DNA of 64,000 nucleotides from CAZRXG01 sp964603985. GTDB lineage: Bacteria > Chloroflexota > Anaerolineae > Aggregatilineales > UBA3940. The stretch spans positions 62,001 through 126,000 of the forward strand of contig CAZRXG010000005.1 of NCBI GenBank assembly GCA_964603985.1, read 5' to 3'. Both the position numbers and the translations under genes were made by a program. The notes under the pieces were generated by a model. The model was not told the origin of the DNA. It was given only the letters and a program-made list of their open reading frames with translations, and made no database searches. Shown here piece by piece: positions 8,995 to 17,763 of the stretch (within the stretch, counting starts at the first letter, position 1; each line of letters begins with the position of its first letter).

Positions 8995-10164
8995 ATGGCA
9001 AAAGACCCACATCCAATGAAGCGCGCCTGGAAAGCGTTTGCTGTCGTATTTGTGCTCCTGCTCACGTCGGGGTGCGGCGGGCGGGTGCAGGCAACCGCGT
9101 CGAGCTGCCAGCAGGCCACCGCTAACCTCCTCTCAGGCAGTGGGAAGGTTCCGTCCCGCGAGCGACAGGCGTTGGTGGTTGTCGACAAAGCAACCAACGG
9201 CAGTGTCATCCCGGCCCCGTGGGGGCAGTGGCCCTGCAAGACCGTGTCCCCGCCCTGCAACTGGCATGGCGTCACCTGCTCGTCAGGTCGCGTCGTCGAG
9301 CTTGATCTGTCCGACCGCCAACTGACAGATCTGCCACCGGAAGTGGGTCACCTATCCAACCTGCAAGTGCTGTACCTATCCTACAACTCACTGACGGACC
9401 TGCCGCCCGAACTGGGCCAACTATCCCATTTACAGGCGTTGCACCTGGACCACGGCCAACTGATAGAACTACCACCCGAGTTGGGCCAACTGTCCAATCT
9501 GCAAGAGTTGGGCCTATCCTATAACCGGCTAACAGAGTTGCCGCCCGAACTGGGCCGATTATCCCGTCTGCAAGAGCTGTACCTGGCTGACAACCAACTG
9601 ACGGAACTGCCGCCGGAGCTGGGCCAACTCTCTAATCTGCAACTCCTGTACCTGGACTACAACCACCTGACAGGCTTGCCACCCGAACTGGGCCAACTGT
9701 CCAATCTGCAATGGTTGGGCCTGAGCGGCAACCAACTGGCAGAACTACCACCGGAATTGGGCCAACTGTTCAATCTGCAAAGATTAGACCTGTGGGACAA
9801 CCAACTGACAGAACTGCCACCTGATCTGGGGCAACTATCCACCCTGCTGGTGTTGTACCTGGCTGACAACCAACTGGCGGAGCTGCCGCCAGAGTTGGGC
9901 CGCCTATCCAATCTGCAAAAGTTGGGCTTGGGCTACAATCAATTGACCGATCTGCCACCCGAACTGGGCCAACTGTCCAATCTACAAGTGTTGTACCTGG
10001 GCAACAACCAGCTCACAGAGCTGCCACCCGAATTGGGCCAGCTGCCCGATCTGCAATGGTTGGATCTATCCGGCAACCCACTGACCAGCCTGCCGCCGGA
10101 GATCTGCCAGCTACCTGATGGTGTAGTGAGGCACCCGGAGCGCGACCGGCTGTGCGGCGACTGA
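8995..10164 (+). CDS. LRR lipoprotein 5 (11 modules)
   Basis: 389 residues from ATG 8995, with GTAGGAGGTG upstream. Lipobox LLLTSGC and a four-Cys N-cap (SSC, WPC, PPC, VTC). The first ~340 bases, from the upstream spacer to the N-cap, are nearly identical to gene 7 (offset 2155). The LRR tract from about the second module to the stop is nearly identical to gene 3 (offset 2152). Its two halves thus have different closest relatives. It carries the same PPDLG module as gene 3. Confidence 0.9.
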   Translation: MAKDPHPMKRAWKAFAVVFVLLLTSGCGGRVQATASSCQQATANLLSGSGKVPSRERQALVVVDKATNGSVIPAPWGQWPCKTVSPPCNWHGVTCSSGRVVELDLSDRQLTDLPPEVGHLSNLQVLYLSYNSLTDLPPELGQLSHLQALHLDHGQLIELPPELGQLSNLQELGLSYNRLTELPPELGRLSRLQELYLADNQLTELPPELGQLSNLQLLYLDYNHLTGLPPELGQLSNLQWLGLSGNQLAELPPELGQLFNLQRLDLWDNQLTELPPDLGQLSTLLVLYLADNQLAELPPELGRLSNLQKLGLGYNQLTDLPPELGQLSNLQVLYLGNNQLTELPPELGQLPDLQWLDLSGNPLTSLPPEICQLPDGVVRHPERDRLCGD

Positions 10165-10208
10165 GGCTCTCCGCTGCCCCCAGCCCTCGACGGGAGGTGC
10201 AACCCGCG

Positions 10209-11102
10209 ATGATGAAAGGCCCGCATCCGATGAAGCGCACCTGGAAAGTGGCCGTCGTCGTATTCGTGCTCCTGCTCGCGTCGGGGTGTGGCGGGCAGGT
10301 GCAGGGAGCCGCGTCGAGCTGCCAGCAGGCCGCCACCAACCTCTTCTCCGGCAGCGGCAAGGTCTCATCCCGCGAGCGGCAGGCGTTGGTGGCTATCGAC
10401 AAAGCGACCAACGGCAGCGTCATCCCGGCCCCGATGGGGCAGTGGCCCTGCAAGACTGTGCCTCCGCCTTGCAACTGGAATCGTGTCACCTGCTCGTCGG
10501 GGCACGTCATCGAGCTTGATCTGTCCAACCGCCAACTGACAGAGCTACCGCCGGAAGTGAGCCAGCTATCCAATCTGCAAGAGTTAGACCTGAGCAACAA
10601 TTACCTGACGGAGCTACCGTCCGAACTGAGCCACCTCTCCAATCTGCGAGAGTTGCACTTGACCTACAATCAACTGGCAGAGCTACCACCGGAATTGGGC
10701 CAACTGTCCAACCTGCAAGCGTTGTACCTGTTTGACAACCAACTGACGGAGTTGCCACCTGAACTGGGGCAACTATCCGATCTGCGACATCTGTACCTGG
10801 GCAACAACCAACTGGTGGAATTGCCGCTCGAACTAGGCCGACTGTCCAACCTGCAGTGGTTGGATCTGTCCGGCAACCCATTGACAAGCCTGCCGCCCGA
10901 ATTGGGCCAGCTATCCAATCTGCAATGGCTGTACCTGAACGGCAACCAACTGACAGAGCTGCCATCCGAACTCGGCCACCTCTCCAATCTGCAATATTTG
11001 TTCCTGTTCGGCAACCCCCTGACGAGCCTGCCACCGGAGATCTGCCGGTTGCCCGATCTGGTGATAGTACACCCGGAGCGTGATCGGCTGTGCGGCGACT
11101 GA
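10209..11102 (+). CDS. LRR lipoprotein 6 (7 modules)
   Basis: 297 residues from ATG 10209, with GGGAGGTG upstream. This is the shortest solenoid of the set (seven modules), but it has the complete N-cap with all four cysteines, so the length difference from gene 4 comes from modules alone. Lipobox LLLASGC. Module 5 reads LVELPLELG and ends SGNP, normally the motif of the final module. This suggests fusion of two arrays by unequal recombination, the region after an old end being extended. C-cap EICRLPD and DRLCGD. Its spacer and first codons match those of gene 4. Confidence 0.9.
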   Translation: MMKGPHPMKRTWKVAVVVFVLLLASGCGGQVQGAASSCQQAATNLFSGSGKVSSRERQALVAIDKATNGSVIPAPMGQWPCKTVPPPCNWNRVTCSSGHVIELDLSNRQLTELPPEVSQLSNLQELDLSNNYLTELPSELSHLSNLRELHLTYNQLAELPPELGQLSNLQALYLFDNQLTELPPELGQLSDLRHLYLGNNQLVELPLELGRLSNLQWLDLSGNPLTSLPPELGQLSNLQWLYLNGNQLTELPSELGHLSNLQYLFLFGNPLTSLPPEICRLPDLVIVHPERDRLCGD

Positions 11103-11149
11103 TGCTGTCCGCCGCCACCCTCAGCCCTCGGTAGGAGGTGTAACCCGCA

Positions 11150-12319
11150 ATGGCAAAAGACCCACATCCAATGAAGCGCGCCTGGAAAGCGTTTGCTGTC
11201 GTATTTGTGCTCCTGCTCACGTCGGGGTGCGGCGGGCGGGTGCAGGCAACCGCGTCGAGCTGCCAGCAGGCCACCGCTAACCTCCTCTCAGGCAGTGGGA
11301 AGGTTCCGTCCCGCGAGCGACAGGCGCTGGTGGTTGTCGACAAAGCAACCAACGGTAGTGTCATCCCGGCCCCGTGGGGGCAGTGGCCCTGCAAGACCAT
11401 GTCCCCGCCCTGCAACTGGCATGGCGTCACCTGCTCGGCGGGCCACGTCGTCGAGCTTGATCTGTCCTACCGCCACCTGACGGAGCTGCCATCTGAACTG
11501 CGCTACCTCTCCAATCTGGAAAACCTGGATCTGGCCTACAATCAACTGGCAGAGTTGCCGCCTGAATTGAGCCAGCTCTCTAATCTACAAATGTTGCACC
11601 TGGGTGGCAACCAGATGTCGGAGCTGCCGCCTGAGCTGCTTCAACTCTCCACCCTGCAAGTGTTGTACCTGGGCAACAACCAACTGACGGAGCTACCACC
11701 GGAGTTGGACCACCTCTCCAATCTGCAACTGCTGGATCTGTCAACCAACCAACTGGCAGACCTGCCACCTGGACTGGGCAACCTGTCCAATCTGCAAGCG
11801 TTGTACCTGTTCAGCAACCAACTGACGGACCTGCCACCGGAGTTGAGCCAACTGTCCAATCTGCACTATTTAGGTCTGTCGACCAACCAACTGGCGGACC
11901 TGCCGCCCGAACTGGGCGACCTGCCCGGCCTGCGATATTTACACCTGAAAGACAACCACCTGACGGCGCTGCCACCCGAACTGGGACATTTATCCAATCT
12001 GCAAGGGCTGTACCTGGGCAACAACCGGCTGACAGATCTACCATCTGAACTGGGCGACCTGTCCAGTCTGCATTGGCTGTATCTGAACGACAACCAACTA
12101 ACGGACCTGCCACCCGAATTGGGCCAACTCTCTAATCTGCAATTGCTGGACCTGTCGGCCAACCAACTGACGAAGCTACCCCCGGAACTGGGGCAACTAT
12201 CCAATCTGAATTGGCTGGATCTATCCAGCAACCCCCTGACGAGCCTGCCGCCGGAGATCTGCCAAATACCCGATCTGGTGATAGTACACCCAGAGCGTGA
12301 TCAACTGTGCGGCGACTGA
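11150..12319 (+). CDS. LRR lipoprotein 7 (11 modules)
   Basis: 389 residues from ATG 11150, with GTAGGAGGTG upstream. Its N-terminal third is nearly identical to gene 5, while its LRR tract is the most divergent of the array. Modules begin LTDLPSELGDL, MSELPPELLQL, LADLPPGLGNL and similar, so the predicted concave surface differs most here. All four N-cap cysteines are present (the VTC is followed by SAG rather than SSG). The C-cap reads EICQIPD and DQLCGD. Confidence 0.9.
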   Translation: MAKDPHPMKRAWKAFAVVFVLLLTSGCGGRVQATASSCQQATANLLSGSGKVPSRERQALVVVDKATNGSVIPAPWGQWPCKTMSPPCNWHGVTCSAGHVVELDLSYRHLTELPSELRYLSNLENLDLAYNQLAELPPELSQLSNLQMLHLGGNQMSELPPELLQLSTLQVLYLGNNQLTELPPELDHLSNLQLLDLSTNQLADLPPGLGNLSNLQALYLFSNQLTDLPPELSQLSNLHYLGLSTNQLADLPPELGDLPGLRYLHLKDNHLTALPPELGHLSNLQGLYLGNNRLTDLPSELGDLSSLHWLYLNDNQLTDLPPELGQLSNLQLLDLSANQLTKLPPELGQLSNLNWLDLSSNPLTSLPPEICQIPDLVIVHPERDQLCGD

Positions 12320-12363
12320 GGCTGTCCACTGCCCTCGGCCCTCGATGGGAGGTGTAACCTGCA

Positions 12364-13533
12364 ATGGCGAAAGTCCCACATCCAATGAGCCGCGCCTGGA
12401 AAGTGTTTGCTGTCGTATTCGTGCTCCTGCTCACGTCGGGGTGCGGCGGGCAGGTGCAGGCAACCGCGTCGAGCTGCAAGCAGGCCGCCACCAACCTCTT
12501 CTCAAGCAGCGGGAAGGTTCCACCCCGCGAGCGGCGGGCGTTGGTGGCTGTCGACAAAGCGACCAATGGCGCGATCATCCCCACCCCGACGGGGCAGTGG
12601 CCCTGCAAGACCGTGCCTCCGCCCTGCAGCTGGCATCGTGTCACCTGCTCGTCGGGCCATGTCGTCGAGCTTTTTCTGGACCTCGCCCAACTGACAGAGC
12701 TGCCACCGGAAGTAGGTCGCCTATCCAATCTGCAAGAGTTACACATATCCTACAACCAACTGGCAGAGGTGCCACCAGAACTGGGCCAGCTATCCAGCCT
12801 GCAAGTGTTGTACCTGAACTTCAACTCACTGACAGAATTGCCGTCCGAACTGGGCCAACTCTCCAATCTGCAAGTGTTGTACCTGAACGACAACCACCTG
12901 GCGGCAGGTCCGCCAGAATTGGGCCAGTTATCCAACCTGCAACTTCTGAGCCTGTCTACCAATCAACTGACTGAGGTGCCACCGGAACTGGGCCAGCTAT
13001 CCAACCTGCAACTTCTGGGCCTGTCTACCAATCAACTGACTGAGGTGCCACCGGAACTAGGCCACCTTTCCAATCTGCTAATCCTGGGCCTGTCGGACAA
13101 CCAACTCATAGACCTGCCGCCCGAATTGGGCTACCTGTCCAATCTGCAATACTTGGATCTGTCCTACAACCAACTGACGGAGCTGCCACCCGAACTGGGC
13201 CAACTGTCCAACCTGCAATGGTTATATCTGTCGGGCAACCAACTGGCGGAACTGCCGTCTGAACTGGGCCAACTCTCCAATCTGCAAAAGTTGTACCTAT
13301 GGGAAAACCACCTGGCGGAACTGCCACCGGAACTGGGCCGATTATCCTATCTGCAATTCCTGTACGTGGGCTACAACCAACTGACGGAGCTGCCACCGGA
13401 ATTGGGCCAACTGCCCAATTTGCACTTGCTGGATCTGTCAGGCAACCCCCTGATGAGCCTGCCGCCGGAGATCTGCCGGTTGCCCAATCTGGAGATAATA
13501 CACCCAGAGCGCGACCGGCTGTGCGGTGACTGA
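12364..13533 (+). CDS. LRR lipoprotein 8 (11 modules)
   Basis: 389 residues from ATG 12364, with GGGAGGTG upstream. Lipobox LLLTSGC and N-cap cysteines SSC, WPC, PPC and VTC. Eleven modules; 4-6 are a recent internal duplication, since LSTNQLTEVPPELG recurs almost base for base at about 12955 and 13021. Module 4 has the unusual AAGPPELG. C-cap EICRLPN and DRLCGD, shared with gene 9. It lies 44 bases after gene 7. Confidence 0.9.
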   Translation: MAKVPHPMSRAWKVFAVVFVLLLTSGCGGQVQATASSCKQAATNLFSSSGKVPPRERRALVAVDKATNGAIIPTPTGQWPCKTVPPPCSWHRVTCSSGHVVELFLDLAQLTELPPEVGRLSNLQELHISYNQLAEVPPELGQLSSLQVLYLNFNSLTELPSELGQLSNLQVLYLNDNHLAAGPPELGQLSNLQLLSLSTNQLTEVPPELGQLSNLQLLGLSTNQLTEVPPELGHLSNLLILGLSDNQLIDLPPELGYLSNLQYLDLSYNQLTELPPELGQLSNLQWLYLSGNQLAELPSELGQLSNLQKLYLWENHLAELPPELGRLSYLQFLYVGYNQLTELPPELGQLPNLHLLDLSGNPLMSLPPEICRLPNLEIIHPERDRLCGD

Positions 13534-13576
13534 GGTTGTCCACTGCCCTCGGCCCTCGATAGGAGGTGTAACCCGC

Positions 13577-14794
13577 ATGAAGCGCATCTGGAAAGTGTTT
13601 GCTGTCGTATTCGTGCTCCTGCTCACGTCGGGGTGTGGCGGGCAGGTGCAGGCGACCGCGTCGAGCTGTCAGCAGGCAGCCACCAACCTCTTCTCAGGCA
13701 GCGGCAAGGTTACACGCCGCGAGCGGCGGGCGTTGGTGGCTATCGACAAAGCGACCAGCGGCGCGATCATCCCGGCCCCATCGGGCCAGTGGCCCTGCAA
13801 GGCCGTGCCTCTACCCTGCAGCTGGTACGGCGTCGTCTGCTCGTCGGGGCACGTCATCGACCTTTATTTGTCGGGCGGTCAACTGACAGAGTTTCCACCC
13901 GAACTGTGCCAGCTATCCAATCTGCAAAGGTTGTACCTGGATGGCAACCAACTGACGGAACTGCCGCCCGAACTAGGCGACTTATCTAATCTGCAAAGGT
14001 TGGACCTAAGAGATAACGAACTGACAGAACTGCCACTCGAACTGGGCCAATTATCCCATCTGCGAGAGTTGCACCTGGGCAACAACCAACTGGCGGAGCT
14101 GCCGCCCGAGCTGAGGCACTTATCTAATCTGCAAATGTTGGGCCTGGACGACAACCACCTGACAGGCCTACCATCCGAACTGGGGCAACTATCCCATCTA
14201 CTAGTGTTGGGTCTGTCTGACAACCAACTGACAGAACTGCCACCCGAACTGGGCCAACTCTCCAACCTGCAATGGGTGGATCTGTCCAGCAACCAACTGG
14301 CGGAACTGCCACCCGAACTGGGCCAACTCTCCAACCTGCAAGATTTGGGCCTGGGTAACAACCAACTGGCAGAACTGCCACCCGAACTGGGCCAGCTATC
14401 CAACCTGCAGTGGTTGGATCTGTCCAGCAACCAACTGGCGGAACTGCCACTGGAACTGGGGCAATTCTCCAGTCTGCAAGTGTTGGGCCTGGCCTACAAC
14501 CAACTGACGGAATTGCCGCCGGAACTGGGCCAGCTATCCAATCTTCAAGAGCTATACTTGGCTAGCAACCAACTGGCGGAGCTGCCGCCGGAACTGGGCC
14601 AACTGTCCAATCTGCGACGGTTGAGCCTGTCTGACAACCAACTGACAGACCTGCCATCCGAACTCGGCCACCTCTCCAATCTGCGATATTTGTTCCTGTT
14701 CGGCAACCCCCTGACGAGCCTGCCGCCGGAGATCTGCCGGTTGCCCAATCTGGAGATAATACACCCGGAGCGCGACCGGCTGTGCGGCGACTGA
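13577..14794 (+). CDS. LRR lipoprotein 9 (12 modules), last of array
   Basis: 405 residues from ATG 13577, with AGGAGGTG about eight bases upstream. Its start corresponds to the second Met of the siblings, so the leader is seven residues shorter, with the lipidated Cys at 20. N-cap cysteines SSC, WPC, PLPC and VVC. Twelve modules; 6-8 are near-identical copies of LAELPPELGQLSNL units with SSNQ and GNNQ ends. C-cap EICRLPN and DRLCGD. Downstream is a 98-base convergent gap carrying an AATC-GTG repeat. Confidence 0.9.
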   Translation: MKRIWKVFAVVFVLLLTSGCGGQVQATASSCQQAATNLFSGSGKVTRRERRALVAIDKATSGAIIPAPSGQWPCKAVPLPCSWYGVVCSSGHVIDLYLSGGQLTEFPPELCQLSNLQRLYLDGNQLTELPPELGDLSNLQRLDLRDNELTELPLELGQLSHLRELHLGNNQLAELPPELRHLSNLQMLGLDDNHLTGLPSELGQLSHLLVLGLSDNQLTELPPELGQLSNLQWVDLSSNQLAELPPELGQLSNLQDLGLGNNQLAELPPELGQLSNLQWLDLSSNQLAELPLELGQFSSLQVLGLAYNQLTELPPELGQLSNLQELYLASNQLAELPPELGQLSNLRRLSLSDNQLTDLPSELGHLSNLRYLFLFGNPLTSLPPEICRLPNLEIIHPERDRLCGD

Positions 14795-14850
14795 GGCAGG
14801 CATTACGCAGTTGGGCGTTCCCGGCCACACAGCACCGGGCGAAAAGTGTA

Positions 14851-14873
14851 GTAAATCTGTACAATCCGTGGAC
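14851..14873. repeat. AATCWGTRYAATYCGTGG-type intergenic repeat, copy 1
   Basis: The segment reads as AATCTGT, AC, AATCCGTGG. It lies in the gap between the convergent LRR 9 and polymerase genes. The same motif, as a 9-base tandem repeat, lies between another convergent gene pair at 44653-44688. Confidence 0.5.
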
Positions 14874-14892
14874 TGGATGAAACCCGCCGCCC

Positions 14893-17754
14893 TCAGCCCT
14901 CGCTCACCTGGTGCACCAGCCCCAGCGACATGAAGAAGATGAAAGCCAGGTCGATGACGAAGTGCACCTCGTCGACCAGCCCGTGCGCGACGAAGGCGGC
15001 CATGCCCCCCATCAGGCCGACGACCAGCGCCCGCGACGCCGCGTCGCTCCCCTTGAAGCGCTTCTGGGCAACCCACGCAGTCCGCCAGAAGGCGATCTGC
15101 ATCGCCACCCCCACCACCAATCCGAGGATGCCCAACCGCGCCCAGTAGTTAAGCAGGAAGTTGTGCGGCTGGCTCAGGTCGGGCTGGCGCCACGCCTCCG
15201 GCAGGATGTAGTGCCCCCGGTACGCATACAGGAACTGGTCGAGGCCGACGCCGGTCAGCGGGTGATCGCGGATCATGCGCAGCGTGCTCTTCCACAGCCG
15301 CAGCCGGAAGAGCGTGGTGCTGGTCGGGCTGGTGAAATCAAACAGCCCGGCGAAGCGCGCCATGCGAGAGAGCGGGATCAGCGCCAGCGCCTCGACGGCC
15401 AGCGCGGCGGCGACGGCGATCAACCCCCGGCGTCCCAGCCACAGCACGACCACCAGCCCCAACCCGGCGGGCAGCGCCAGCAGCAGCCCACCCTTGGAGA
15501 GCGTCAGGGCCGTCGCGAGGATCATGACCACGCAGGCAGCAGCATAGAGCCAACGACGGCGCCTCTCCCCGCCGATCACGACCACGGCGGCGGCGATGGG
15601 CGTGATCCGTCCCAGGAAGAGCGCGGTGTTGTTGGGCGTGCCCAGCACGCTCTTGAGGCGGCGCGCCCCCGCCTCGGCGGTGATCACGTCGATCCCGGTC
15701 GCGATCTGGTAGAAGCCGACCAGCGCGACGACCACCCCGGTCAGCACGAGCAGGTCGACGATCCGCCAGCGCTGGCGGTCGGTGAGCGGCGTGGTGCGCA
15801 GAACCAGGTACACCACGAACGGCTCAAGCACCATCTGGCGTAATTCGGTGACGGCCACGTCGCGCAGGCTGGCCCAGCTCAACGAGACCACCGCCAGCAG
15901 CACGAAGAAGCCCGCCGCCCGGTCGAGGGGCGTCATCTGGAGCCACAGGCCGCCGGGCGTCGGCCAGCCTTTCTCCTTGCGCGCCGCGACGACCCACACG
16001 CCCCAGGCCAGCAGGGTCAGCAGGCTGGTCACCTCCAGCAGGCTGAAGGCACGCCCAAAGAGCGGGCGCGGGAGCAGGTAGTAGGGCGTGAAGAACATGA
16101 TCAGCGCCAGCCCGACGTCCAGGCGGGCGTAGATCAGGATGAACAACACAACCAGCGCGCCCACGGCCAGCGGCGGCCAGGGCGCGAAGTGGAATATTGC
16201 CGCAGCCAGCGCCGCGATCAGCAGTGTGGGCAGGTCGCCCAACCGGGCGGTGGAGCCTCCCAACGTGAGCGTGACCTCCAACCACGCGGCGACACTCGCC
16301 GCCAGCGACAGCGCCCAACGCAGGCCATCACGTAGGCGACGCGCGACCCAGGTCGCAGCACGCCCCAACGCACCAACCGGGCGGAGGTCGCGGCCCAACC
16401 AGATTGCAGCGCTGAGCGAAGCGACGGCCAGCAGGATCAGCACAGCGGTGGGGGTATCGTAGGGGCGGGTGTCGACGCGCGAGCCGACCGCGAAGCCCAC
16501 CAGCGCCCACTGATCCCAGCCGCGCTCGGCTTCCAGGCGGGCGACGTGGCGCTGGCCGCCCCCGTATCCGCTCGCGACGGGCAGTATCTCGACGTGGGGC
16601 TGGTAATCGGGCGAGGTCAGGATCAGGTAAGCGCCGCGTTCGTCGCGGGGCAGGATGCGGCTCGGCTGGCCGTCAACTTCGACGTACAGGTGGGCGCGAT
16701 AATGCCCGCGCCGGACGATCACGGCCAGCGTGTCGCCGACGAAAGGCACCTCGACGACGCTGTTCCCCCCCTCACTGAAGTCCACGCCAAGCTCGGAGAA
16801 CTCCCACTCGCCGGAGTAATCGGCCAGGCCGGTCTGAGCCGGGTAAAGGCCCGGCCACAGCACCCCATTGAAGCGCCCGGCGTTCCGGCGGAGCGCTTCG
16901 ACGGTGGGCGCGCCGGGCGGCCACTCGACCGGGAACAGCGCCCCGCTCCACGGCCACTCGACCAGCGCGCGCTCGTAGAGGGCGGACACCCACTCAACCC
17001 CCGCCTGCATGGCAACCGCTTCCGGGGGCTCACCCCACACAACGCCGCTCGCCCACAGCGGCTTGTGACGGTCGCCGTGCCGCTCCATTTCCTCACGCAG
17101 CGCAAGGAAGCGCACCGCGTCCGGGGCGTCAAGCTCCCCCGCCACGCCGTCGAAGGTGCGACCGGCCCCCACGTCGTAGAGCGCGCGCAAATAGAGCGCA
17201 TCACCGGGAACAGCCGCCATCACGAGCGCGTCTTGGTCGGTGCTGTGGATCGCGTCATAGGCCGCTTCGAGCAGCGCCGCGTACCCGGCGGGATCGGCGG
17301 GCGGGTCGTCCCCGATCTGGTAAACGTCGATCCGATCACCGTAGCGCCCCGCCAGGGCAGCGGCCAACGTCTCGCAGCCCCCCATGTCGTCCGGCGAGCA
17401 CTCCAACACGGCGGCCAGGCGCAGGTCGCGGGCGGCGATGGCATCGATGACACGGTCGTACACACCGCGCTCCGCCTCGATCTCCTCCTCGGTGAAGACC
17501 TGCCGCACCCAGGTGAAGCCTGCCTCCTCGATCAGATCCAGGTTTTCGGACAGGGCCTCAGGTTCGTATTGGGTCAGGTCGGCGCTGACGCCCGCCACCG
17601 GGACGCGGTAAGGCAGGTCGGCGTCGGGCAGCCCGTTCAACGCGCCGCGCAGCCGCGCCTGCCGCCGTGCAATGATCACACCGGCGGCCAGCGCGCACAG
17701 CAGCGCGCACAGCAACAGCAGGGAAACGGTCAGGCGGTGGGGTCGGCTGGTCAC
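14893..17754 (-). CDS. O-antigen ligase/polymerase-like protein with N-terminal glycosidase-like domain
   Basis: 953 residues. A first TM helix (residues about 9-28) is followed by a ~350-residue external domain resembling a clan GH-A TIM barrel (AGFTWVRQVF, IDVYQIGDDP). Where active members have Asn-Glu-Pro this reads GDDP, so it is probably non-catalytic. From about residue 440 a multi-pass membrane region carries O-antigen ligase (Wzy_C, PF04932) features: LSKGGLLLALPAGL, RDHPLTGVGLDQFLYAYRG and QPHNFLLNYWARLGI. Such proteins polymerise or ligate polyprenyl-linked glycans on the outer face of the membrane. It is last in a three-gene minus operon, nine bases after the 17764 gene, with which it shares the glycosidase-like theme. 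The fusion is unusual; the true substrate is unknown. Confidence 0.8.
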   Translation of the reverse strand: MTSRPHRLTVSLLLLCALLCALAAGVIIARRQARLRGALNGLPDADLPYRVPVAGVSADLTQYEPEALSENLDLIEEAGFTWVRQVFTEEEIEAERGVYDRVIDAIAARDLRLAAVLECSPDDMGGCETLAAALAGRYGDRIDVYQIGDDPPADPAGYAALLEAAYDAIHSTDQDALVMAAVPGDALYLRALYDVGAGRTFDGVAGELDAPDAVRFLALREEMERHGDRHKPLWASGVVWGEPPEAVAMQAGVEWVSALYERALVEWPWSGALFPVEWPPGAPTVEALRRNAGRFNGVLWPGLYPAQTGLADYSGEWEFSELGVDFSEGGNSVVEVPFVGDTLAVIVRRGHYRAHLYVEVDGQPSRILPRDERGAYLILTSPDYQPHVEILPVASGYGGGQRHVARLEAERGWDQWALVGFAVGSRVDTRPYDTPTAVLILLAVASLSAAIWLGRDLRPVGALGRAATWVARRLRDGLRWALSLAASVAAWLEVTLTLGGSTARLGDLPTLLIAALAAAIFHFAPWPPLAVGALVVLFILIYARLDVGLALIMFFTPYYLLPRPLFGRAFSLLEVTSLLTLLAWGVWVVAARKEKGWPTPGGLWLQMTPLDRAAGFFVLLAVVSLSWASLRDVAVTELRQMVLEPFVVYLVLRTTPLTDRQRWRIVDLLVLTGVVVALVGFYQIATGIDVITAEAGARRLKSVLGTPNNTALFLGRITPIAAAVVVIGGERRRRWLYAAACVVMILATALTLSKGGLLLALPAGLGLVVVLWLGRRGLIAVAAALAVEALALIPLSRMARFAGLFDFTSPTSTTLFRLRLWKSTLRMIRDHPLTGVGLDQFLYAYRGHYILPEAWRQPDLSQPHNFLLNYWARLGILGLVVGVAMQIAFWRTAWVAQKRFKGSDAASRALVVGLMGGMAAFVAHGLVDEVHFVIDLAFIFFMSLGLVHQVSEG

Positions 17755-17763
17755 GGGCCGGGG

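Larger units (their letters stand above)
3860..14794 (+). repeat. tandem array of nine LRR lipoprotein paralogues
   Basis: Nine head-to-tail genes separated by about 45-65 bases each. Each has the same signal peptide, cysteine N-cap, LRR tract and C-cap. Subtracting the fixed parts leaves exactly 16, 14, 11, 8, 11, 7, 11, 11 and 12 modules of 23 residues (69 bp). The intergenic segments are themselves homologous (stop, short CG-rich spacer, GGGAGGTG or AGGAGGTG, start), so the unit of duplication was gene plus spacer. Long near-identical tracts are shared by non-adjacent members. Confidence 0.95.

Noticed and set aside
4386..14430. Many long minus-strand frames with repeated SWPSSGGSSVSWL-type sequence across the LRR array
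   Set aside because: They are antisense shadows of the 69-base modules; the periodicity comes from the LRR code and none has an SD or family match.
3860..14794. 69-base periodic repeats as a possible CRISPR or satellite
   Set aside because: The repeats are in-frame LRR modules with no unique spacers.
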